From NCBI GenBank assembly GCA_002937895.1, contig PTKV01000015.1:1-37559 (forward strand): 37,559 nt of DNA, read 5' to 3'. Positions within the stretch are counted from its first letter, which is position 1. The number at the start of each line of letters is the position of its first letter. This document shows, piece after piece, positions 11,114 through 19,707 of this stretch. The translations under genes and the position numbers were made by a program. This DNA comes from Alphaproteobacteria bacterium MarineAlpha5_Bin9. Its GTDB lineage: Bacteria; Pseudomonadota; Alphaproteobacteria; HIMB59; GCA-002718135. Below the pieces are notes generated by a model. That model searched no databases and was not told where the DNA came from. It was given only the letters and a program-made list of their open reading frames with translations.

Positions 11114-12598
11114 ATGTTAAATCTACCCATATTAAGCTTAACTATTTTTTTACCTATAATAAGTGCAATTTTAATTTTATTTATCAAAGAAAATCAAGAC
11201 TCAGTTAATAATATAAAATTAACTGCTTTATGCTCTTCAATTGGAACTTTTATTTTAAGTTTTTTTTTATGGTTGTTTTATAAAAACTCATTTCCAAACT
11301 ATCAATTTGTTGAAAAATATAAATGGTTTCAAGATTTTAATTTTTACTATCACATCGGAATTGATGGAATTTCATTATATTTTGTTTTATTAACAACTTT
11401 TTTAACTCCTTTATGTATTCTTATAAGTTGGGACAGCATTAAATTTAGAGTTAAAGAATATATGATTGCCTTTCTTTTCTTAGAAACTTTATTAATAGGA
11501 ATGTTTTCTTCTATTGATACATTGTTATTCTATATTTTTTTTGAGGGAGTTTTGATCCCAATGTTTTTAATTATAGGTATATGGGGAGGAAAGAATAGAA
11601 TTTACGCTGCTTTCAAATTTTTCTTATATACGCTTTTGGGCTCAGTTTTATTGTTGGTAGCCGTTATTTATATTTATTTAAAAACTAATACTATGAATAT
11701 TCAAGAATTACAAAATTATGATTTTAATTTTTATATTCAAATTTGGCTATGGCTTGCTTTTTTTGCTTCATTTGCTATCAAAATTCCCATGTGGCCATTT
11801 CATACATGGTTACCAGATGCACATGTTGAAGCACCCACAGCTGGTTCAGTAATTTTAGCAGGTGTTTTATTAAAAATGGGAGGTTATGGCTTTATAAGAT
11901 TTTCTTTATCTATTTTCCCCGAAGCTTCTCATTTTTTTAGTCCTTTAATATTTGCCCTAAGTGTAATTGCAATTATTTATACTTCTTTTGTAGCTCTTGC
12001 TCAAACGGACTGGAAAAAACTTATAGCTTATTCATCAGTGGCTCACATGGGTATTGTAACAGTAGGTATTTTTATAGCTAATCAAAATAGTATTGAAGGC
12101 GCCATGATACAAATGTTAAGCCATGGTATAGTTTCTGCAGCTCTATTTATATGTATCGGAGTAGTTTATGATAGAACTAAAACAAGGGAAATCCATTCTT
12201 ATGGAGGACTAGTTAATAGAATGCCATTGTATTCATCATTTTTTATGATTTTTACTTTAGCCTCCGTAGGCTTGCCAGGAACAAGTGGTTTTGTAGGAGA
12301 ATTTTTAGTAATTTTAGGCACTTTTAAATATAATATTACACTGACATTTTTTGTTGCAACAGGAATTATCCTATCTGTAATCTACATGTTATATTTGTAT
12401 AAAAGAATAATTTTTGGTGAAATTACAAACGACAAACTGAATGAATTAACTGATCTTAATCTTCGAGAAAAAATCATTATGATTTTATTAATTTTATTAA
12501 TTTTAATAATGGGAATATATCCAAATCTATTTTTAGATCCTATGAGACAACCTATAGAGCAAATAATTTCAAATTATAATATAGCAAATGCAAATTAA
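11114..12598 (+). CDS. nuoM: NADH-quinone oxidoreductase subunit M (proton pump)
   Basis: ND4-type antiporter-like subunit of 494 residues. The conserved pumping residues are Glu144 in FFEGVLIPMF and Lys223 in FAIKIPMWPFHTWLPDAH. The motif HVEAPTAGSVILAGVLLKMGGYG follows, as in all NuoM/ND4. It begins one base after nuoL ends and overlaps nuoN by 11 bases. Nothing unusual in length or composition. Confidence 0.97.
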   Translation: MLNLPILSLTIFLPIISAILILFIKENQDSVNNIKLTALCSSIGTFILSFFLWLFYKNSFPNYQFVEKYKWFQDFNFYYHIGIDGISLYFVLLTTFLTPLCILISWDSIKFRVKEYMIAFLFLETLLIGMFSSIDTLLFYIFFEGVLIPMFLIIGIWGGKNRIYAAFKFFLYTLLGSVLLLVAVIYIYLKTNTMNIQELQNYDFNFYIQIWLWLAFFASFAIKIPMWPFHTWLPDAHVEAPTAGSVILAGVLLKMGGYGFIRFSLSIFPEASHFFSPLIFALSVIAIIYTSFVALAQTDWKKLIAYSSVAHMGIVTVGIFIANQNSIEGAMIQMLSHGIVSAALFICIGVVYDRTKTREIHSYGGLVNRMPLYSSFFMIFTLASVGLPGTSGFVGEFLVILGTFKYNITLTFFVATGIILSVIYMLYLYKRIIFGEITNDKLNELTDLNLREKIIMILLILLILIMGIYPNLFLDPMRQPIEQIISNYNIANAN

Positions 12599-14036
12599 TA
12601 TATATTCAATTTTATTGTTTCCTGAAATAATATTGTCTGTGGGTACTTTGTTTATTTTATTATTATCTCAAATTACTAAAATATTAAATTTTAGAATTAT
12701 ATCATATTTGTCGATTTTACTCTTATTTGTAACAATTATATTAATTTATAATAATAAGTATATTGATTTAGCATCTTATCATATATTTTTTACTAATTCT
12801 TTACTTATTCAATTTTTTAAAATCTTAGTTATTTTTGGAACTATTTTTACTATTTTTATTTCCATTAACTTTTTTGAAGATTTAAGATTAAATAAAATTG
12901 AAATTCCTATTTTATTTTTATTTTCTTCTTTAGGATTAATAATAATGGTTTCATCAAATAATCTGATGAGTATGTATTTAGGTATTGAATTACAAAGTCT
13001 ATCTCTTTATGTTTTAACAGCTATAAAGAGAGATTCAATTAAATCTTCTGAGTCTGGAGTAAAGTATTTTGTTTTAGGAGCTTTATCGTCAGGAATACTT
13101 TTATATGGATGCTCTCTTTTATATGGCTATACAGGATCCTCAAATTTTTATGATATCAAACTTTTTATAATTCAATTAAATAATTTAAATTTAGGAATAA
13201 CTTTTAGTTTAGTATTTATTTTAGTAGGCTTAGCTTTTAAAATATCTGCAGTCCCCTTCCATATGTGGACACCAGATGTGTATGAAGGTTCTCCTTCAGG
13301 AGTCACTGCATTTTTTGCAATAGTGCCTAAAATTGCTGGTTTAGTTTTAACTTACAGATTTTGCATTGAAATTTTTTATGAATTTTTAAATGATTGGAGA
13401 ATGATAATAATTCTTTTATCTGTATTATCAATGTTTTTAGGATCAATTGCTGCAATTTCTCAAAATAATATAAAAAGACTTCTAGCGTATAGCACTATCG
13501 GACATGTAGGTTATATGTTGATAGGATTAGCCTCAGCAAACACAGAAGGTATTTCTGGATTAATTATTTACATAACAATTTATCTTATTATGAATATTGC
13601 AATATTTGCATTTATTTTATCTATAAAAATACATGATCGATATATTGAGAAATTATCTGATCTATCAGGTATCAGTAAAAAAAATCCTATAGTTAGTATT
13701 TCAATATGTATAATCATGTTTTCATTGGCTGGTATTCCACCTTTTGCAGGTTTTTTTGGAAAGTTTTATATTTTTGTAGCTGCATTAAATGCAAATTTAT
13801 TATTTTTAGCTATATTAGGAGTTATTGCTAGTGTCATTTCGTCATATTATTATCTAAAAATTATAAAGATAATGTATTTTGAAGAAAGTAACATAATTCA
13901 TGAATTGAATATGACTAAATCAACAAGATTTATTGTTTTTATTTCTATTTTGTTTATTTCTTTTTTTATTATTTATCCAAATTTTTTAACAGGTATTAGT
14001 AAATCAATAAGTTTTTCATATTTTAATTTATTATAA
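12588..14036 (+). CDS. nuoN: NADH-quinone oxidoreductase subunit N (proton pump)
   Basis: ND2-type antiporter-like subunit, 482 residues, about 14 membrane helices. Glu134 in YLGIELQSLSLYVL and Lys218 in GLAFKISAVPFHMWTPDVYEG are the conserved proton-transfer residues. PSGVTAFFAIVPKIAG follows, as expected. It is the last nuo gene, and its stop overlaps the birA start by one base (TAATG), so the transcript clearly continues beyond the complex I genes. Confidence 0.97.
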   Translation: MQINIYSILLFPEIILSVGTLFILLLSQITKILNFRIISYLSILLLFVTIILIYNNKYIDLASYHIFFTNSLLIQFFKILVIFGTIFTIFISINFFEDLRLNKIEIPILFLFSSLGLIIMVSSNNLMSMYLGIELQSLSLYVLTAIKRDSIKSSESGVKYFVLGALSSGILLYGCSLLYGYTGSSNFYDIKLFIIQLNNLNLGITFSLVFILVGLAFKISAVPFHMWTPDVYEGSPSGVTAFFAIVPKIAGLVLTYRFCIEIFYEFLNDWRMIIILLSVLSMFLGSIAAISQNNIKRLLAYSTIGHVGYMLIGLASANTEGISGLIIYITIYLIMNIAIFAFILSIKIHDRYIEKLSDLSGISKKNPIVSISICIIMFSLAGIPPFAGFFGKFYIFVAALNANLLFLAILGVIASVISSYYYLKIIKIMYFEESNIIHELNMTKSTRFIVFISILFISFFIIYPNFLTGISKSISFSYFNLL

Positions 14037-14785
14037 TGAATATTGTTTCACTAGATAGAGTTATTAATAAAAATAAATTTAAATATTTCTACATACATTC
14101 TATTGATTCTACGATGGAAGAAGCAAAAAAATATATTGATTTAGGACATTCTAATATCATTATTTTAGCTAATGAACAAAAAAAAGGATATGGTAGAAGA
14201 GGAAATTATTGGGTAAGTGAGCCTGGAAATGTTTTTTGCACAATCAGTTTTAAAAATATTTTATCAAGAAAAGATATTTTTAAATTTAGTGTATTAACAT
14301 CTGTATCAATTAAACAATCTCTAGAATATCTTAACATTAATAATATATTTTTTAAATGGCCTAATGATATATATTGTAATAATAAAAAAATTAGTGGAAT
14401 AATTCAAGAGACTTATATAAATAAAAATTCAAAAGATATCATTAGTATTGGATTGGGTATTAATTTTTTATCATCACCTAAACTACAATCTTATAAAACT
14501 ACCTATGTTTTGCAATATAATAGTAAAATAAGTCGAGATAAGTTTTTTGAAATATTTATAAATTTTTTCTTTAAATCATATAACGACTATGTATATAGAA
14601 ATAATGATAAATTTTTCGAGATTTATAAAAAAAATCAAATGTTTGTAAATACAAATATTAAAATTATTAATGAAAAAAAACAAATTATAGAAGGAAGATT
14701 TCTTGGTATAAATGAAGATGGTTCACTGAATTTAAAGACTCAAAATAACCAGATTAAAATATTTTCAGGAAATATAGTTATTTAA
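14036..14785 (+). CDS. birA: biotin--[acetyl-CoA-carboxylase] ligase
   Basis: Biotin protein ligase, which activates biotin with ATP and attaches it to a lysine of carboxylase carrier domains. The biotinyl-AMP loop GYGRRG (51-56), KWPND (107-111) and KISGIIQE (118-125) are all visible. At 249 residues it begins directly with the catalytic domain and has no N-terminal winged-helix domain, so it cannot be a DNA-binding repressor like E. coli BirA. It sits immediately after nuoN and before RNase J, a common alphaproteobacterial position, although the coaX gene often found next to it is missing. Confidence 0.9.
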   Translation: MNIVSLDRVINKNKFKYFYIHSIDSTMEEAKKYIDLGHSNIIILANEQKKGYGRRGNYWVSEPGNVFCTISFKNILSRKDIFKFSVLTSVSIKQSLEYLNINNIFFKWPNDIYCNNKKISGIIQETYINKNSKDIISIGLGINFLSSPKLQSYKTTYVLQYNSKISRDKFFEIFINFFFKSYNDYVYRNNDKFFEIYKKNQMFVNTNIKIINEKKQIIEGRFLGINEDGSLNLKTQNNQIKIFSGNIVI

Positions 14786-16453
14786 ATGTTAAAAAATAAT
14801 CAAATTTTACCTAAAGAAGGCCTTTATTTCTTATCTTTAGGAGGAATAGGGGAGATAGGTGGAAACTGTTATTTATATGGGGTTGATAACAAATGGATAA
14901 TGATAGATCTTGGATTATCATTTGCAGATGAAAGATATCCAGGAGTTGATTTGCTTTTACCTCAAATAGATTTTTTAAATAAAATAGAATCAAATTTAGT
15001 AGGTGTCATTATTAGCCATGGTCATGAAGATCATGCTGGCGCTTTAGCATTTTATGCTGAAAAAATTAAATGTCCAATTTATGCATCTGGTTTTACTGCT
15101 TCTATAATAAAGAATAGATTAAAGGAATTTGGAAAAAGTTCATTAGTAGAAATTAATATTATAAAAACAAGTGAAGAATTAAAACTTAAAAATTTTGATT
15201 TAAATTTTATAAACACCACCCATTCTATTCCGGAACCATTTTCAATTTTGATAAAAACAAAATATGGTAATTTACTACATACTGCAGATTGGAAAATAGA
15301 TTCTAACCCAGAAGTTGGACATGATTTTGATAAAAATGCTTTTAAGTCATTGGGCAACCAAGGAGTTTTAGCGCTTATAGGCGACTCTACAAATGCTAAT
15401 TCTAATGATAGGCAAATATCTGAATCAGATGTTAAAAAAGAGTTAATTAAAATATTTTCTAGATATAATGATAGAATTGTTATTACATGTTTTTCATCAA
15501 ATATAGCAAGAATTCAAAGTATTGCAATTGCTGCAAAAAAAAATAATAGAAAAGTAGCATTAGTAGGAAGGAGTATTTTAAGAAATATTGAAGCAGCAAA
15601 AGAGAATGGTTATTTAAGTGATATAGATAATTTTATTACTGAAGAAGAGGCCTCATACATTCCTAAGGAACAAGTAGTGATTATTACAACTGGAAGTCAA
15701 GGTGAAAAAAGATCTGCCTTATATCGAATTGCTTATAATTCTCATCAAAATATAAGTTTAGATATAGGTGATGTAGTTATTTTTAGTTCAAAAGATATTC
15801 CTGGTAATGAAAAATCAATTAGCAATCTTCAAAATTTATTAATTCGTCAAAAAATAGATATTATTACTTGTGATAATGAATTAGTTCATGCATCTGGACA
15901 TTGTTATGCAGATGAAATAAAAAAAATGTATCAGTGGATTAGACCTCATATTTCAATTCCTGTTCATGGAGAACCTAAACATTTATTAGCTCATTCTATT
16001 TTAGCTCAATCTGTTCAAGTTCCTATAACTAAAATTTTAGATAATGGATTATGTTATAAAATTGCTCCTGGTAAACCTGAAATATCTACAAAAATTGAAA
16101 CGGGAAAATTAATTGTTGAGGGTAAAAAATATTATAATGCTAATGATGAATTCATTAAAAATCGAAGAAAAATTTCATTTGAAGGTTTAGTTGTATTATC
16201 AATAATAATAAACAGTGATTTATCTCTTCAAAAAGATATAATGATTTCAATAAATGGTTTACCATCAAAAAATTCAGAAAAAGCAATTATTTATTTTAAA
16301 GAAAATTTTTATGATCTTTATATTAGATTATCAGAAGATAAAAAATTATCAAATGAATACATTGAAAAAATATCAATTAAGGTTTTGCGTAAATATTTTA
16401 AATTAGAATATGGTAAAAAACCAGAAATAAATATACATGTAATTAGATTATGA
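14786..16453 (+). CDS. rnj: ribonuclease J
   Basis: Metallo-beta-lactamase/beta-CASP family RNase with 5'-3' exonuclease and endonuclease activity in mRNA turnover and rRNA maturation. The metal-binding motif is His78-x-His80-x-Asp82-His83. Further motifs are THSIPE (with the next His), LHTADWKID and GDSTNA. The C-terminal HASGH and VHGEPKH motifs belong to the beta-CASP part. At 555 residues it is full length. The ATG directly abuts the birA stop. Alphaproteobacteria commonly carry RNase J alongside RNase E, and this locus is where it is usually found. Confidence 0.93.
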   Translation: MLKNNQILPKEGLYFLSLGGIGEIGGNCYLYGVDNKWIMIDLGLSFADERYPGVDLLLPQIDFLNKIESNLVGVIISHGHEDHAGALAFYAEKIKCPIYASGFTASIIKNRLKEFGKSSLVEINIIKTSEELKLKNFDLNFINTTHSIPEPFSILIKTKYGNLLHTADWKIDSNPEVGHDFDKNAFKSLGNQGVLALIGDSTNANSNDRQISESDVKKELIKIFSRYNDRIVITCFSSNIARIQSIAIAAKKNNRKVALVGRSILRNIEAAKENGYLSDIDNFITEEEASYIPKEQVVIITTGSQGEKRSALYRIAYNSHQNISLDIGDVVIFSSKDIPGNEKSISNLQNLLIRQKIDIITCDNELVHASGHCYADEIKKMYQWIRPHISIPVHGEPKHLLAHSILAQSVQVPITKILDNGLCYKIAPGKPEISTKIETGKLIVEGKKYYNANDEFIKNRRKISFEGLVVLSIIINSDLSLQKDIMISINGLPSKNSEKAIIYFKENFYDLYIRLSEDKKLSNEYIEKISIKVLRKYFKLEYGKKPEINIHVIRL

Positions 16454-16488
16454 TATTTGTTAAGTATTAATTAAATATATATTGATTT

Positions 16489-17775
16489 ATGAAATTTTCT
16501 AAATATTTTATTCCAACATTAATAAATTCTCCTTCAGAAGCTGAAATTATTTCTCATAAACTTATGTTAAGAGCTGGAATGATTAAGCAATCTAGTGCAG
16601 GCATATATTCTTGGCTACCTATTGGTTTAAAAGTTTTAAAAAAAATAGAACAAATAGTTAGAGAAGAACAGAATAATGCGGGTGCTATTGAAATACTTAT
16701 GCCAACTATACAATCAGCTGATATTTGGATTAAATCAGGAAGATATAAAGAATATGGAAAAGAGATGTTAAGAATTCAAGATAGAAGTGGAAGAGAAATG
16801 CTATACGGACCCACAAACGAAGAACTTGTTACAGAAATTTTTCAAGCTCATATAAATTCTTACAAAGATCTTCCTAAAAATTTATATCACATTCAATGGA
16901 AGTTTAGAGATGAAATAAGACCTCGGTTTGGAGTAATGCGTGGAAGAGAATTTTTAATGAAAGATAACTATTCATTTGATATCAACAAAGAAAATGCTGT
17001 TATTTCATATAACAATATGTTCAAAGCTTATGTTAAATCTTTTCTAAGAATGGATCTAACTCCCATATCACTCAGAGCTGACAGTGGACAAATTGGAGGA
17101 GATCTTAGTCATGAATTTCAAATATTAGCTAAAACAGGTGAAAGTACTTTATATTTTGATAAAGAATTAGAATCCATAGATCCTCAAAATATTGATCCTA
17201 AAAAATTACAAAATTATTATGCTGTTGTAGACGAAATGTTCGATAAAAAAAATTGCCCTATTTCTGAAGAAAAACTGAAAATATCAAAAGGTATAGAAGT
17301 TGGCCACATTTTTTATTTTGGCACAAAATATTCTAAACCTCTAAATGCTTTTGTTCAAAATCAAAATGGAGAAAAAGTTGAAGTACATATGGGTTCATAT
17401 GGGATAGGAATTTCTAGATTAGTTGGAGCTATAATTGAAGCTCACCATGATGAAAAAGGAATAATATGGCCTGAAAGTGTTGCTCCATTTAAATTATCAT
17501 TAATAAATTTAATGCCTGAAAATGATGAATGTATTAAAATTTGTAATAGTTTATATAATTCTTTAAAATCTAATGATGAAATCTTGTATGATGATAGAAT
17601 TGTTAGTATTGGTAAAAAATTATCTGATAATGAACTTATAGGAATACCTCATCAAATTATTATTGGAAAAAATACTCTAAAAGATAAATTATATGAAATA
17701 AAAAATCGTAAAACAAATAAGATAATAAAATTAAGCTTAGAAGAAACTATGAACTATGTTGGAAAAATTTTTTAA
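16489..17775 (+). CDS. proS: prolyl-tRNA synthetase, short alphaproteobacterial type
   Basis: Class II synthetase that charges tRNA-Pro. Class II motif 2 (around FRDEIRPRFGVMRGREF, 139-155), TNEE (109-112) and motif 3 GSYGIGISRL (302-311) are seen; the C-terminal anticodon-binding domain follows from about 335. It is 428 residues, against about 570 in E. coli: the editing insertion domain that normally sits between motifs 2 and 3 is replaced by about 40 residues (222-260). This short architecture is the known alphaproteobacterial form and resembles mitochondrial ProRS. Confidence 0.94.
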   Translation: MKFSKYFIPTLINSPSEAEIISHKLMLRAGMIKQSSAGIYSWLPIGLKVLKKIEQIVREEQNNAGAIEILMPTIQSADIWIKSGRYKEYGKEMLRIQDRSGREMLYGPTNEELVTEIFQAHINSYKDLPKNLYHIQWKFRDEIRPRFGVMRGREFLMKDNYSFDINKENAVISYNNMFKAYVKSFLRMDLTPISLRADSGQIGGDLSHEFQILAKTGESTLYFDKELESIDPQNIDPKKLQNYYAVVDEMFDKKNCPISEEKLKISKGIEVGHIFYFGTKYSKPLNAFVQNQNGEKVEVHMGSYGIGISRLVGAIIEAHHDEKGIIWPESVAPFKLSLINLMPENDECIKICNSLYNSLKSNDEILYDDRIVSIGKKLSDNELIGIPHQIIIGKNTLKDKLYEIKNRKTNKIIKLSLEETMNYVGKIF

Positions 17776-17786
17776 TAATTTGCAAA

Positions 17787-19037
17787 GTGTTTAAAAACTA
17801 CGAATATTTAATTTTAAAAAGATTTCTTTTTTCAAAAAAATCTGATGGATATATTTCAATATTTTCTTGGTTTTCTATTATTGGCATAACTTTAGGCGTT
17901 TCAGTTATCATTATAGTCATGTCAGTAATGAATGGATTCAGAGAAGAGTTAACTAATCGTTTATTGGGAATAAATGGACATATAAACATTTTATCTACTA
18001 GTAATGAAATTACAGAATCAGATAAAAATATTATTATCAATATTAAAGATGATTCTTTATCTTTTTTTCCTATAATTGAAACTCAGGCTCTAATTATAGG
18101 AGAAGATTTATCTAAAGGTATTTTCATAAGAAGTTATGAAGTTGAAGATATTAAAAATAAAAAAATAATTAATAAAAGTTTAATTAAGGGCAGAATTTAT
18201 AAAACAAATTCCAATGAAGTGATAATTGGAAATTACATTGCTAGTAAACTAAACTTAGATATTGGAAGCAAATTTAAAATAGCTATTCCTAAGTCTGATA
18301 ATACAATTTTTGGAGGAATTCCAAGATTTAAAACTTTACAAGTATCAGGAATTTTTAATTTAGGAATGTATGAATATGATTCTAATTTTATTTTTACCGA
18401 TTCATCTATTTTAAGAAAATTATTATTGATTAAAGAAAATAATTTTTCTAGTATTGAAGTAATATCAAGTGATCCATCAAAAATAGAAAATTTTCAATCA
18501 TTAATAAACAACCAGTTGTCACAATTAAATATAGAATTATTTAGTATTAGTTGGAAGGAGAATAATTTTGCTTTACTCAATGCATTAAAAGTTGAAAAGA
18601 ATGTTATGTTTCTAATATTAATATTAATCATTCTTGTTGCTTCTATGAATATTATTTCGGGTCTCATAATTTTTGTTAAAGAAAAAAATAAAGATATAGG
18701 AATTTTAAAAACAATAGGAATGAATAATTTTAGTTTAATTAAAATTTTTGCAAGCATAGGTCTATTTATAAGTTTAATTGGAACTATATTTGGAGTAATA
18801 TTTGGTTTAATATTTTTATTTAATATCAAAAATATTCAAAATTTTTTAGAATTTTTATTTAATCAAAATTTATTTTCACCTGAGATTTATTATTTATCTT
18901 CTTTACCAGCTAGATTAAATTTAAATGAAGTATTTATTGTGGTATTAGTATCAATATTTATTTCTTTTTTTTCTATAATTTTTCCTGCATATAGAGCTGC
19001 AAAAATTGATCCAATAAAAACAATAAAAAATGAATAA
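17787..19037 (+). CDS. lolC: lipoprotein-releasing ABC transporter permease (LolC/E family)
   Basis: Inner-membrane permease that lifts lipoproteins off the membrane for transfer towards the outer membrane. The layout is classic: one N-terminal helix (about 27-50), a large periplasmic domain (about 51-265), then three C-terminal helices (about 270-295, 315-345 and 375-405). The stretch GVSVIIIVMSVMNGFREEL (38-56) is typical of LolC/E. It ends in PAYRAAKIDPIKTIKNE. It starts with GTG. It is the only permease gene here, so the transporter may be a homodimer of a LolF-like protein; the other permease could be elsewhere. Overlaps lolD by eight bases. Confidence 0.9.
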   Translation: MFKNYEYLILKRFLFSKKSDGYISIFSWFSIIGITLGVSVIIIVMSVMNGFREELTNRLLGINGHINILSTSNEITESDKNIIINIKDDSLSFFPIIETQALIIGEDLSKGIFIRSYEVEDIKNKKIINKSLIKGRIYKTNSNEVIIGNYIASKLNLDIGSKFKIAIPKSDNTIFGGIPRFKTLQVSGIFNLGMYEYDSNFIFTDSSILRKLLLIKENNFSSIEVISSDPSKIENFQSLINNQLSQLNIELFSISWKENNFALLNALKVEKNVMFLILILIILVASMNIISGLIIFVKEKNKDIGILKTIGMNNFSLIKIFASIGLFISLIGTIFGVIFGLIFLFNIKNIQNFLEFLFNQNLFSPEIYYLSSLPARLNLNEVFIVVLVSIFISFFSIIFPAYRAAKIDPIKTIKNE

Positions 19038-19707
19038 AAATTTAATTAACATAGAAGATTTAATTAAAAAATATAAATATAAAAATGAATCTTTATTAAT
19101 TCTTAATAAAATTAATTTAAAGATTAATTATGGAGATATTATTTCAATAAAGGGACCATCTGGAGTTGGTAAAACGACATTATTAAATATTTTGGGTTTA
19201 TTAGATTCTTTTGATGCAGGTAATTTTTCTTTTGATAATACTAATGTAACAAGTTTAAATGACATTAAAAAAAATCATTTTAGAAATAGAAATATTGGCT
19301 TTATACATCAATTTTTTCATCTTATACCTGAATTAAATGTTATTGAAAATGTAGCTTTACCTAATTTAATATATGGAAATAATAAGAATGAATCATTTAA
19401 AATGGCAACAAATTTAATTAAATATTTTGGTTTAAATGAAAGAAAGTTATTTAAGCCTAATTATTTATCAGGAGGAGAACAACAAAGAGTTTCTATTGCT
19501 AGAGCTTTAATAAATAAACCAAAATTGATAATAGCTGATGAAATGACTGGTAATCTTGATGAAAAAACTTCTGATGAAATTTTTGATTTTTTTATTAATG
19601 AAGTTAAAAAAAATAATCAAACTTTAATATTTGCAACACATAATAATAATTATGCAGAAAAGGCTAATATAAAATTGACTTTAACTAAAGGAAAGATAGA
19701 ATATTAA
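19030..19707 (+). CDS. lolD: lipoprotein-releasing ABC transporter ATPase
   Basis: Cytoplasmic ATPase powering the LolC-type permease encoded just before it. Walker A GPSGVGKTT (42-50), Q-loop Gln94, signature LSGGEQQR (146-153), Walker B LIIADE (166-171) and switch His204 are all visible, so it should hydrolyse ATP. An oddity is Met172 where nearly all ABC ATPases of this class have Pro (DEPTGNLD becomes DEMTGNLD). 225 residues is the usual length. It overlaps lolC by eight bases and the dnaE start by one (TAATG). Confidence 0.93.
   Translation: MNKNLINIEDLIKKYKYKNESLLILNKINLKINYGDIISIKGPSGVGKTTLLNILGLLDSFDAGNFSFDNTNVTSLNDIKKNHFRNRNIGFIHQFFHLIPELNVIENVALPNLIYGNNKNESFKMATNLIKYFGLNERKLFKPNYLSGGEQQRVSIARALINKPKLIIADEMTGNLDEKTSDEIFDFFINEVKKNNQTLIFATHNNNYAEKANIKLTLTKGKIEY

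Noticed and set aside
16454-16488. Possible promoter before proS (TTGTTA 16457-16462 with TATATT 16478-16483)
   Set aside because: It would place the transcript start at the proS ATG itself, and such hexamers are common by chance in this AT-rich DNA.
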